From Eubacterium uniforme (GTDB taxonomy: Bacteria > Bacillota > Clostridia > Lachnospirales > Lachnospiraceae): a stretch of 64,000 bases of DNA. Below are positions 45,099-53,241 of the stretch, piece by piece; within the stretch, counting starts at the first letter, position 1; every line of letters begins with the position of its first letter. The position numbers were made by a program, and so were the translations under genes. The notes under the pieces were generated by a model, which was not told the origin of the DNA, made no database searches, and worked only from the letters and a program-made list of their open reading frames with translations. The DNA is taken from NCBI RefSeq assembly GCF_900167115.1, contig NZ_FUXZ01000009.1, forward strand, positions 1-64,000. The letters run 5' to 3'.

Positions 45099-45893
45099 TT
45101 AACCAATCGTACACAACTTGCCACGAAGGACATAGCCGATCTTCTCATAACATGCATTTGACGCTACATAATCCGCATTTGTATAAAGCATCGGTACATA
45201 TCCTGCTTCCTTCACTTTCATCGTAACCTGATAAACAAGGTTTTCCGCATAATGTTTTCTGCGATACTCGGGGCGTGTGAACACAAGGTTTATCGATGCC
45301 ATAGCTCCGGCTGACGCATACTTACAGCTTGCTACGCTCCGCCCCTTTTCATCCTTCCAAAGATACATATTCCCTGTATTGATAAAAGATTCTGCATCTT
45401 TCCTGTAACCATTATTATCCTTTTGATCAATGCCAATTTCATCGTGGAACACCGCCAGAAACTCAACTACCTCTTCTAAGTCTTTCATCTCACAACGGTA
45501 AATCTCTCCCTCTGCCTCTGTTTTCGGTTTAACAGGGTTAAGGCAGTCATATGCAAACATATTTGTGGAGATTTTCAACTCTAATCCATCTTCCGCTGCT
45601 CGTCTTATGAAATACTCTGCAAGAGAATACTTAATGTTAAAATGATATTCTCCGGTGAGTAACTTTTTTTCTTTGGCCAGCTGATATACCTTTTCCATTT
45701 CTTCTTCTGATACATCATCTGCTGTCCATATCCAAACCGGGAACGGATGTCCTGTAAAGCAAAGGATCATTCTCTCATGGTCAGACAACAGTAGTTTACA
45801 TTCCCCGCCCATGATCCGCTTCAGAACGAAAAATGTGTATCTGTCCGCTTCTAGAAGCTCATAGTCCCTTTCATCAACATAAGTATCTATCAT
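45099..45893 (-). CDS. GNAT-family N-acetyltransferase (cassette partner of Fic)
   Basis: The 264-aa protein has an N-terminal region of about 130 residues of unknown type and a C-terminal GNAT domain. Strand/loop motifs are INLVFTRPEYRRKHYAENLVYQV (acetyl-CoA pyrophosphate loop), MLYTNADYVASNACYEKIGYV and a final strand. The start at 45893 overlaps the Fic stop as ATGA, so the two are translationally coupled. The base composition is richer in G+C than the flanks, as for Fic, a sign of joint acquisition. The substrate is unknown. Confidence 0.8.
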   Translation of the reverse strand: MIDTYVDERDYELLEADRYTFFVLKRIMGGECKLLLSDHERMILCFTGHPFPVWIWTADDVSEEEMEKVYQLAKEKKLLTGEYHFNIKYSLAEYFIRRAAEDGLELKISTNMFAYDCLNPVKPKTEAEGEIYRCEMKDLEEVVEFLAVFHDEIGIDQKDNNGYRKDAESFINTGNMYLWKDEKGRSVASCKYASAGAMASINLVFTRPEYRRKHYAENLVYQVTMKVKEAGYVPMLYTNADYVASNACYEKIGYVLRGKLCTIG

Positions 45894-46984
45894 AGTTTTA
45901 CCAACACCTCCCATCTGCCGTTACGCTTACCGTTCTCTCTACGGATTAGTCCCTTCTCCTGCATTTCAACTGTTCGCGTCTTTATCGTTCTTTCTGATTT
46001 TCCTATGATACCAGCCAATTCTTTCTGAGTAATCGAAGGATTCTTCAGTAACTCTTTTAGAATTGCCAATTCCTCCAAAGTGCAATTATTGCACTTTAGA
46101 TCTTTTTCAATTGCACTTTTGGCACTTTGAATTGCACTTTGTTCCTTGTAATCCACGTGGATAAATCTATTCTTCAATTCATTCTGATAACCCATCAGAA
46201 GGTTTTCAAAAAATCGTTCTAAATATATTGTAGTAGCGCTGATTCCCTTGCCCAGATCATTATAATTGGCTCTGGCAAGTGAGTTTCTGAAGTACCATGA
46301 GTTCTCGGCAAATATCTCATTATTAATTGAAAAGCCAAACGTCTTCAAATACTTAATAACGAAAACCGCCGTAGATCTTGTATTGCCTTCACAAAACGGA
46401 TGAATCTGCCATATACCGGAGGTAAACTTCGCTATATGCTTTACAGCATCATCAGCTGAAAGGCCTTCAAAGGAAAAATTCTTTTCCTGACCGAAATCAT
46501 AATCCAAGGTATCCCTTATACTGTCAGCCGATGCATACAGAACTGTCTCTCCATTAAGAACCCATTCGCTTTTCGTAATGTTATAAGTCCTGTATTCTCC
46601 AGCATGGGGAAATATATCTTTGAACAGCCGTTTATGAATGGTCTTCCACTCTGCCGGTGAAAACTGAAATGTTCTTTCACCCAGCAGCTCAGTGATTCTG
46701 GCTGAAACAATATCAGCTTCCTTTGTTCCCTCTTCAATCTCACTTTGAGTCTGTCTTTCCTCGTAATAAGACTGAATGCGTTTCTGCGCAGTCTTTATAT
46801 CTATTTTTCCTTCAATATGCTCTTTGGCCGTTTCCAACAAATACTCGGAGGTTTTCAACCCGTCAACATCCTGAAGGCCAATAGCCGTTTTCCATGCAGT
46901 AGATTTCTCTGATTGCTCAGGTTCTCCCTGTCTGATATATTCTTCAAGGTCCATCTGCCATCTTTCATGATCATTCCGTGGCAT
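45890..46984 (-). CDS. Fic-domain protein with N-terminal inhibitory motif and C-terminal HTH
   Basis: A 364-aa protein. Residues 193-205 carry the Fic active site HPFCEGNTR (His195), which transfers AMP or another nucleotide moiety to target hydroxyls. Ser81-Glu85-Gly86 fits the S/TxxxEG/N inhibitory helix motif of self-inhibited Fic proteins, and the N-terminus resembles the VbhA-like antitoxin part. The C-terminal 60 residues form a winged helix (SITQKELAGIIGKSERTIKTR). The start at 46984 follows GGAGGT inside the 3' end of the upstream CDP-alcohol gene, giving a 14-base overlap. The composition is more G+C-rich than the surroundings. Confidence 0.88.
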   Translation of the reverse strand: MPRNDHERWQMDLEEYIRQGEPEQSEKSTAWKTAIGLQDVDGLKTSEYLLETAKEHIEGKIDIKTAQKRIQSYYEERQTQSEIEEGTKEADIVSARITELLGERTFQFSPAEWKTIHKRLFKDIFPHAGEYRTYNITKSEWVLNGETVLYASADSIRDTLDYDFGQEKNFSFEGLSADDAVKHIAKFTSGIWQIHPFCEGNTRSTAVFVIKYLKTFGFSINNEIFAENSWYFRNSLARANYNDLGKGISATTIYLERFFENLLMGYQNELKNRFIHVDYKEQSAIQSAKSAIEKDLKCNNCTLEELAILKELLKNPSITQKELAGIIGKSERTIKTRTVEMQEKGLIRRENGKRNGRWEVLVKL

Positions 46985-47480
46985 CTACAGTCACCTCCGT
47001 TCCTGATCTAATAATATATCCTTCCTGTATTGCAGCAAATGTAGCTACAGCACTAACAAATGCTCCGCTATATTTCAAATCAATAAATCTTAATGTCATC
47101 GGAAGTATAAAAAGTAATATCCCAGTTAACTTATTCATTACTGTATGTAGCGCAACTACTTCTTTTCGCATAACATATCCTGAAATTAAGTTAATAACCT
47201 TAATTATAGCAATAACAATAATCCAGATAACAAGCCAACTTGGCACGTGAATTGCCGGAATCAATTTTATCATGCATACAACAACCAATACAAAATCCGC
47301 GACTGTATCAAGTTTAGATCCAAACTCACTAATCGTACCCATTTCCCTTGCTATCATACCATCAATCATATCTGTAACTCCAGCAAGTATATATACCACA
47401 TAAAACGTCGGAGATAATACTGGACAAAATATCAAAACAACGCTAAGTAATATTCTAATTCCAGTTATGATATTTGCCAT
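46971..47480 (-). CDS. CDP-alcohol phosphatidyltransferase family membrane protein
   Basis: A 169-aa protein with about five membrane helices. The family motif DGx2ARx8Gx3Dx3D is complete (DGMIAREMGTISEFGSKLDTVAD). Such enzymes swap CMP of CDP-diacylglycerol for an alcohol; small ones of this type may make phosphatidylglycerol-phosphate or related lipids, and the acceptor is not predictable. The start at 47480 follows AAAGGA. The last codons contain the binding site and start of the Fic gene. Confidence 0.85.
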   Translation of the reverse strand: MANIITGIRILLSVVLIFCPVLSPTFYVVYILAGVTDMIDGMIAREMGTISEFGSKLDTVADFVLVVVCMIKLIPAIHVPSWLVIWIIVIAIIKVINLISGYVMRKEVVALHTVMNKLTGILLFILPMTLRFIDLKYSGAFVSAVATFAAIQEGYIIRSGTEVTVDATE

Positions 47481-47584
47481 ATTTATCAGTCCTTTCATCA
47501 ATTCCCTTACAATTTATCAAATGCTTCCATAAGTTCGGAGTAAGTTCAAACAATTCTTTTCTAGGTTTATAACTCTATGCATCC

Positions 47585-47957
47585 TCAGAAGTAAATACTC
47601 CAGCTGTTATGCCCAATCTCGACATACTCCGGACAGTTTCTCGAATCCCAGGTGACAACCCCTATGGGTTCTCCATCTATAAATGCATCCGTTTCCATAA
47701 TATACTCTCTTGCTTTTTCATATAACACTTCCGCACCAAGAGTATTAGTCTGGAAAAATGAGAATAATGAAATCTTAAATCTTAATCCTAATATATCCTC
47801 ATATATATAATCTCTACCATATAAAATCTTAGTTTCATCACTCTGAACAACATCTGATAATGAATCATTAATAATGTGCATTACATCGACTATTTCACCA
47901 CTAAGATTTAAATTACATAATTCATCTGATAATTTCTTAAAGTCAAATATAACTACC
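47585..47957 (-). pseudogene. Chimeric relic: internal rlmD fragment joined to a GNAT fragment
   Basis: On minus, about 47957-47687 encodes DFKKLSDELCNLNLSGEIVD then VMHIINDSLSDVVQSDETKI and so on to YIMETD. This is a clear internal copy of the intact RlmD at 51500-52882 (about 85% identical by eye). At 47686 it switches in frame to FIDGEPIGVVTWDSRNCPEY and VEIGHN, a typical central piece of a GNAT enzyme, and then ends. Neither half contains an active site, so it is a rearrangement scar. Confidence 0.8.
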
Positions 47958-47961
47958 CTTA

Positions 47962-49419
47962 TTAATTATTATAATAATATACTTTAAAATAACTAGCTGA
48001 TGAAATGTTTAAACTAGCATGTCTAAGATCAATTTTCCTTAAACCCTTATATTTCACTTTGAAGGTTCTTGGCACATATCTAAAAGAAACCTTCTTTGAT
48101 TGGTAAAAACGATTTCCAGAATCAAGTAATATGCAATCAACAGCATCAAGATTTCTAAGTCTGTATCCCGAAGAATTATTAACTACATATGTAACTATAT
48201 AATCATTATAATATTTCTCAATTGATGTAGCATAAATTGATACACCAATTCTACTATCCATTGAGCAATTTGTAGGTAGATTAACTTTGTTAGCATACAC
48301 CTTGACTTTACACTTGTAATTTTTACCATTATTTTTACCAATTATAGTAACTTTACCTGTTTTCTTTGCTTTAATAATGCCTTTTTTACTTACTGTAGCT
48401 ATATTTTTATTTGAACTTTTCCATTTAACTTTTCCTTTTGCGTTGTAAAGCTTTAATTTTTTTGCAAAACCAAGTGTAATATTTAGTTTTTTATGATTAA
48501 GGCGTCTTTTTCCACCATATTTTTTTGTTTTTCGATTATTATTAGTGGTATCAATTTTTTTGTTTCCTGTAATGATTTTTACGTCTTTATCTTTAAAATA
48601 CTTGTAAGCATAAGAATTATAACTACAATAAACTGTTTTCAAGCCAGTTTCACTAAATGCACCGTCTCCGATTTCTTTAAGACTATCAGGAAGAGAAATT
48701 GTAGTTAATGATCCACAATTATAAAAAGCATCTTTCCCTATAGAAATCAATGTTTCAGGGAAATTAAATGTTTTTAAACTATCATTAAATGAAAATGCAC
48801 CTTCTTCTATGATAGTAGTTTTATTTCCTAGAACAATAGTTGTTAACTTTTCACATCCAACACAAAAATCTTCAGGTATTACTGTAACTGTATTAGGAAG
48901 TTTAAGCGTACTCATTTCTCTACAATTATAAAACATTGAGTCACCAATTGTATTAATGGTCAAATGGGAAAGATCCATATAAGGAAGTGATTTACAATTA
49001 ACAAAAATACGTGGCTCAATTGTTGTAATGGATGTTGGTAAATTAATTGAACTTAATGATTCACAATCCTCAAAAGATTCCTCTCCAAGGGTCTTTATTC
49101 CACTACCTTTAAATTTAACATATTTTAATTCTTTGCAATACTTAAATGAACCTCTTTCCAATGTAGTGACCGATTCTGGAATGGTAACCCCCGTGATTCT
49201 AGCTACATAAAAAGCGGTATCTCCAATAGAAACAACCGGCTTTGAATCAATAGTATCAGGAATTACTATATCACCTTCATCTGGTCCGTCTATAATTTCT
49301 ATTCCTCCTTCAACTTCCTTGTATCTAAATTCATCAAAAGTATCTGCTTCTGTTTTATTAGTGAAAAAGCAAAACGTTGCAAGTGCAACCACTACTGATA
49401 TTCTAATTATTTTTTTCAT
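47962..49419 (-). CDS. Secreted BspA-type leucine-rich-repeat protein with Big_2-like domain
   Basis: The 485-aa protein has a signal peptide (MKKIIRISVVVALATFCFFT, cleavage near TEA-DT). About nine LRR_5 repeats of the xxLpxxltxIgxxaFxxCxxL type lie between about 45 and 275 (e.g. SLTTISLPDSLKEIGDGAFS). A Big_2-like Ig domain follows (about 305-370: VKWKSSNKNIATVSKKGIIKA), then a 110-residue C-terminal domain. Such proteins are surface or secreted adhesins in gut bacteria. The start overlaps the end of the RhuM gene by 17 bases. Confidence 0.85.
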   Translation of the reverse strand: MKKIIRISVVVALATFCFFTNKTEADTFDEFRYKEVEGGIEIIDGPDEGDIVIPDTIDSKPVVSIGDTAFYVARITGVTIPESVTTLERGSFKYCKELKYVKFKGSGIKTLGEESFEDCESLSSINLPTSITTIEPRIFVNCKSLPYMDLSHLTINTIGDSMFYNCREMSTLKLPNTVTVIPEDFCVGCEKLTTIVLGNKTTIIEEGAFSFNDSLKTFNFPETLISIGKDAFYNCGSLTTISLPDSLKEIGDGAFSETGLKTVYCSYNSYAYKYFKDKDVKIITGNKKIDTTNNNRKTKKYGGKRRLNHKKLNITLGFAKKLKLYNAKGKVKWKSSNKNIATVSKKGIIKAKKTGKVTIIGKNNGKNYKCKVKVYANKVNLPTNCSMDSRIGVSIYATSIEKYYNDYIVTYVVNNSSGYRLRNLDAVDCILLDSGNRFYQSKKVSFRYVPRTFKVKYKGLRKIDLRHASLNISSASYFKVYYYNN

Positions 49420-50185
49420 TTTGAATCCTCCATAAAATATAATACTTATCTATCACTTCTGTTATCTCAATTGTCTTCTTTATTTTACCATCCGGCGCAT
49501 CTGCCCATGTTGTAAGTCCCATATGCTTCTTTTGGGCATCTGCTCTCTTATAAATCAATTCTGCAGCAGTATTTCCATGAACAGCATAATGCATTTTATT
49601 CTGAACTGTTGCATAAAACCTTTTAGTTGCTGCGGAGTTTTTGTCATAATCAATAGCTGTGGCATAAAGATCTGTAATCTTCTGATAAAACTTTCTTTCA
49701 CTGGCACGGATTTCTCTAATACGTTCTAATTGCTCATCAAAATACTTATCAGTTAAAAACGTTCCCCTTTTGAGACGTTCATCATCCATAACCCAACCTT
49801 TGATTGTGTAATCTTTTGCTATCTGATTAACCCATTTTCTAAACTGAACTGCTCTTTCTGAATTTACTTTAAAACCAACAGCGATAATCATTTCTAAAGA
49901 ATAATGATTTGTATTATAAGATTTTCCATCATTGGCAGTTATTCGAAATTTTCGAATAACTGCATTTTCCTGTAATTCGCTATCATTAAATATTTTTTTT
50001 ACATGATAATTAATTGTATTTGTCTCAACATCATACAATGTTGCCATCATCTTCTGTGTCAGCCATATATTTTCATCTTCGTATCTCATCTCAATGCTAT
50101 CAGTACTATCTCCAACTGATGCTACATATGTCAAATATTCGGCTGCGCTTGAACGAATAGATACATCATTTTTATTTTTCTTCAA
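49403..50185 (-). CDS. RhuM-family protein, C-terminally truncated
   Basis: A 260-aa protein. RYEDENIWLTQKMMATLYDVETNTINYHVKKIF, NTNHYSLEMIIAVGFKVNSERAVQFRKW and AELIYKRADAQKKHMGLTTW are signature parts of the RhuM (virulence protein) family, which carries a DNA-binding-like N-terminus. Usual members continue about 60-70 residues past KKHMGLTTWADAPDGKIKKT; here an unrelated 22-residue tail follows. The start is TTG at 50185 with AGGAGG 7 bases upstream. The end overlaps the BspA-like gene, indicating that the 3' end was lost in a rearrangement. Confidence 0.75.
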   Translation of the reverse strand: MKKNKNDVSIRSSAAEYLTYVASVGDSTDSIEMRYEDENIWLTQKMMATLYDVETNTINYHVKKIFNDSELQENAVIRKFRITANDGKSYNTNHYSLEMIIAVGFKVNSERAVQFRKWVNQIAKDYTIKGWVMDDERLKRGTFLTDKYFDEQLERIREIRASERKFYQKITDLYATAIDYDKNSAATKRFYATVQNKMHYAVHGNTAAELIYKRADAQKKHMGLTTWADAPDGKIKKTIEITEVIDKYYILWRIQNEKNN

Positions 50186-50507
50186 ATCAATGCCTCCTGC
50201 TATTCTAGAAATCTCTATAATATTAAACGTTTCCCACTACTTTCTTCATTCTATTTTTTGCATCTGTGATGCAGGCTTTTTCCATGCCTTTAAGTACAAA
50301 AGTGATTTTATAAGGATCAACTGTTCCGTCCTCATTATAACCACCAACTATTACTTTACTTACAACATAATTTCTTTTGTTAAACTAATTGCCATTTTTT
50401 CTGCCTCTTCCCTTATACATATTTATTTCTATACTCACCACTATATTCTCTCTCCTTTATTCCTTACGCCAAAATGATTTAATCGTGTGGATAAGCCTGC
50501 AAACATA
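50186..50507 (-). pseudogene. Spacer with a coding remnant
   Basis: On minus, about 50223-50400 gives REEAEKMAISLTKEIML, an in-frame TAA, then VSKVIVGGYNEDGTVDPYKI followed by TFVLKGM and a TAA. The composition is protein-like but no family is evident. It may be the tail of a lost accessory gene. Confidence 0.35.
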
Positions 50508-50858
50508 TTACATAGATTTGTACTCAACCCATTCGCCATCCTTAAGTGTTTCTAATTTTCCCCACTCCGGCTTTCCGGTACTGCGTCCTTTAACTCGAAG
50601 CGGTATAAACGCATCATGCTGACAATCCGGTAATGGATCTTCAATTTCTATCCAGCCATTCTCATCTATCAAATCATCCCATTCTTTATATAAGTCGTTT
50701 ATTGAATCATAGAAGATATCAAATGAGCACTGCACAGCATCCATACTGCAATACTCAAAGAGATAAGTTCCTTCTTTTGTTTGATAAAGCATTATTTTAT
50801 ATATTGTGCTGTTTCTATTAACCTGTATAGGTTCTTTAAGATATGCATATTTTCTCAT
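50508..50858 (-). CDS. Small protein of unknown function (possible immunity-type)
   Basis: The 116-aa acidic, soluble product (MRKYAYLKEPIQVNRNST...) has a beta-rich pattern: YKIMLYQTKEGTYLFEYCS and WIEIEDPLPDCQHDAFIPLRVK. The start at 50858 follows AGTAGGA; the longer frame has 18 more residues. It lies in the rearranged segment near another small acidic protein. The size and composition are like immunity or antitoxin proteins but no family is recognised. Confidence 0.55.
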   Translation of the reverse strand: MRKYAYLKEPIQVNRNSTIYKIMLYQTKEGTYLFEYCSMDAVQCSFDIFYDSINDLYKEWDDLIDENGWIEIEDPLPDCQHDAFIPLRVKGRSTGKPEWGKLETLKDGEWVEYKSM

Positions 50859-50976
50859 TATTCCTACTCGCATTTTCCTTTTATAGCTAACTTCCAATTT
50901 CCACTGAAACAATTTTGTTTTTACTCACCAATTATAAAAGTGGCAGTCTTATCCGACTGAGGTAAACTATCACTAA

Positions 50977-51288
50977 CTAACAATATTCATCTACAAATCT
51001 TTTTTCAATGTATTCAACTACTTTTTCCCCATCATGGAACTCTGTATAACGAGGTTCCCCATCAGAATATGCAAGATGATAAATTCGATAAACTTTATTA
51101 TCCAACAAAAACAAAACATCATCATTGGAATAACTCTTTGCTAAAGCTATCACATTCTGATATGGTGCCAGCACCGTTTCTTTCACAAGTTCACTTTGAT
51201 AGAATTCCCTGTTTATTTCAGTACCCCAATTAAACTCTTCGCCATATTTTTTCTCTAAATTGTTTATTTCTCTTATTATATCAAACAT
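50977..51288 (-). CDS. Small acidic protein of unknown function
   Basis: The 103-aa soluble protein starts MFDIIREINNLEKKYGEEFN and has strands FLLDNKVYRIYHLAY and RYTEFHDGEKVVEYIEKRF. The ATG follows the stop of a 40-codon frame by 6 bases; only weak purine-rich sequence (GGGATAAGATA) serves as binding site. The length and the Trp/Tyr/Glu-rich pattern fit an immunity-type protein. This is a guess from context. Confidence 0.5.
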   Translation of the reverse strand: MFDIIREINNLEKKYGEEFNWGTEINREFYQSELVKETVLAPYQNVIALAKSYSNDDVLFLLDNKVYRIYHLAYSDGEPRYTEFHDGEKVVEYIEKRFVDEYC

Positions 51289-51294
51289 ATTATC

Positions 51295-51417
51295 TTATCC
51301 CTGCAATTTTGAATTTGTATACTCCTCTAAGTCTTTACTAATTATTCTCAAATTTAAACTGCCCCAATTTTTCGTCAAATTCCATATTATCATTCCTTCC
51401 ATCGATTCCTCAAACAT
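51295..51417 (-). CDS. 40-residue open frame just upstream of the 103-aa gene
   Basis: It encodes MFEESMEGMIIWNLTKNWGS and ends in SKLQG. It is too short to name, with a weak binding site. It could be the C-terminal relic of a larger gene or a coupling peptide for the next gene. Confidence 0.3.
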   Translation of the reverse strand: MFEESMEGMIIWNLTKNWGSLNLRIISKDLEEYTNSKLQG

Positions 51418-51499
51418 CCACTAATTGTAATCAGCTCTATCGATAACCATAGATAATAAAACTTAAATGCCCTCGCAAAGTACGTAAATGTAAGGATTT

Positions 51500-52882
51500 C
51501 TACGAATTCACCTTTTGTAGCAATGTGACAGTCTCCACGTGAACCGTATTAGGGAACATGTCAACTGTGCATGCCTTTACTAATTTATATCCTCTTTCAA
51601 GTAACACTTCTAAATCTCTAGCAAGAGATGTTGGTTTACATGATATATAAACCATATTTGAAACACCATAATCTATTATCTTATTTAAGGCCTTAGGATT
51701 TATTCCATCCCTAGGTGGATCAAGAATAATAAAATCTGGTTTATCCTTAATATCATCAAGGACCTTTAATACATCACCAGCAATAAAATCACAATTATCA
51801 ATATTGTTAAGCTTTGCATTTTCAATAGCTGACTCTACTGCTTCTTCAACAATTTCAACACCAACTACTCTTTCAGCTGCAGGTGAAATCATCTGAGTGA
51901 TTGTTCCTGTTCCTGAATATAAATCAAATACAACCTTGGCTTTTGAACTTTCACTAAGCGAGTCTGTACTCATAATATACTCTCTTGCCTTTGTATAAAG
52001 TTTCTCGGCACCCTTTGTATTTGTCTGGAAGAATGAGAAAATCGAAATCTTAAATCTAAGTCCAAGTAATTCCTCATAAATGTAATCTCTTCCAAATAAT
52101 ATTCTTGTTTCATCACTCTGTACAACATCAGATAATGAATCATTAATGATATGCATTACACCAACAATCTCACCACTCACATCAAGTTTACATAATATAT
52201 CTTTCAATTCATTAAAATCATGTTCAACCTGTGATGATGTTACAATACCAACTATGATTTCTCCAGTTGATACTGCTCTTCTTACCAGCAAATGTCTTAG
52301 AAATCCTTCATGTTTTAACTTCTTATAAAACGGTAAATTATTCTTACTGCAGTAATCAAGTACTGCATCAAGAATTAATGTATAATCATTATTTATAATC
52401 TTACAACCACTTACAGTTACAATATCATGAAAGCTTCCCTTTTTATGAAGTCCTAATGCAAGTGGACCATCCTTAAATTCATCACCAAATGAAAACTCCA
52501 TCTTGTTTCTGTATGCTGTATTATCAGGACTTCCAATAATACCCTCATACTCATAATCTGAGCATACACCATCAAGAATTTCCTTAACCATTCCTGACTT
52601 TAATTCAAGCTGTTTTTCATATGGAATCGTCTGATAAGAACAGCCACCACAAAACTCATGATATGGACACAAATCTATCTCTGTTTCAATTGCAGACTTT
52701 TCAAGTACTTCCTTAAGTCTTCCTACGCATCTGCCAGATCTTTTCTTTGAAACAACAAACTTTACTTTCTGCCCTACAATTGTTCCTTTAACAACTGCAA
52801 CCCCATCATCTGTTTCAACTACACCTTTATTTGGAAATTCCATTTTTGTAACTATACCTTCGTAATCAATTCCTTTTTTCAT
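51500..52882 (-). CDS. 23S rRNA (uracil-5-)-methyltransferase RlmD/RumA family
   Basis: The 460-aa SAM-dependent enzyme starts with a TRAM-like domain (about 1-60), followed by [4Fe-4S] ligands CPYHEFCGGCSYQ (Cys72, 78 and 81 by pattern, the fourth further on). The methyltransferase part has SFFQTNTKGAEKLY, VFDLYSGTGTITQM, DPPRDG and the catalytic region VYISCKPTSLARDL. It methylates U of 23S rRNA; Gram-positive relatives may modify two sites. It is intact; an internal piece of it is duplicated at 47585-47957. Confidence 0.93.
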   Translation of the reverse strand: MKKGIDYEGIVTKMEFPNKGVVETDDGVAVVKGTIVGQKVKFVVSKKRSGRCVGRLKEVLEKSAIETEIDLCPYHEFCGGCSYQTIPYEKQLELKSGMVKEILDGVCSDYEYEGIIGSPDNTAYRNKMEFSFGDEFKDGPLALGLHKKGSFHDIVTVSGCKIINNDYTLILDAVLDYCSKNNLPFYKKLKHEGFLRHLLVRRAVSTGEIIVGIVTSSQVEHDFNELKDILCKLDVSGEIVGVMHIINDSLSDVVQSDETRILFGRDYIYEELLGLRFKISIFSFFQTNTKGAEKLYTKAREYIMSTDSLSESSKAKVVFDLYSGTGTITQMISPAAERVVGVEIVEEAVESAIENAKLNNIDNCDFIAGDVLKVLDDIKDKPDFIILDPPRDGINPKALNKIIDYGVSNMVYISCKPTSLARDLEVLLERGYKLVKACTVDMFPNTVHVETVTLLQKVNS

Positions 52883-52944
52883 AACTTATCCTTTTCTTTA
52901 TTAGTATCATTTTGCTACTAAGCGCATCAAATAATATACATTAT

Positions 52945-53234
52945 GTATATTATCGGAAGATGTATTTATGATATTTACATAGGCTTAACATTTATATATC
53001 ACACAAACGGTTGAGTGTTTCCTAAATTCAGTTTTCGTCCTTGGTATTTTTCTATAAGCTCCGAAATGCGTCGCATATCTCTGAATAATCAGAGCTATGC
53101 TCCCTTCTGCGCTTATGAAAAATAAACCAAACCTCAAACTAAATTTTTAACGGAAAACTCAAATTGTTTGCTTAGATATAATAAATGTTTTCGCTTATGT
53201 AAATATCATACTTTAAAAACTTCCGATAATATAC
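52945..53234. repeat. 290-bp near-complete palindrome (MITE-like element or long hairpin)
   Basis: The outer arms GTATATTATCGGAAG...TATGATATTTACATA (52945) and its inverted counterpart ending at 53234 match at about 32 of 40 bases. The match goes on inward (AACATTTAT, CAAAC..TTGAGT.TTTCC, ATTTTTC.ATAAGC, GCATA.CTCTGA) to the centre CTCTGAATAATCAGAG near 53088. So the whole element is one imperfect inverted repeat with arms of about 140 bases and no open frame. It fills the gap between the rlmD start and the GTPase-NYN stop. Confidence 0.85.
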
Positions 53235-53241
53235 ACTATAT

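Noticed and set aside
44660-53240. Integrated prophage or complete mobile island
   Set aside because: No integrase, transposase, structural phage genes or paired attachment repeats are visible; only fragments and one cassette.
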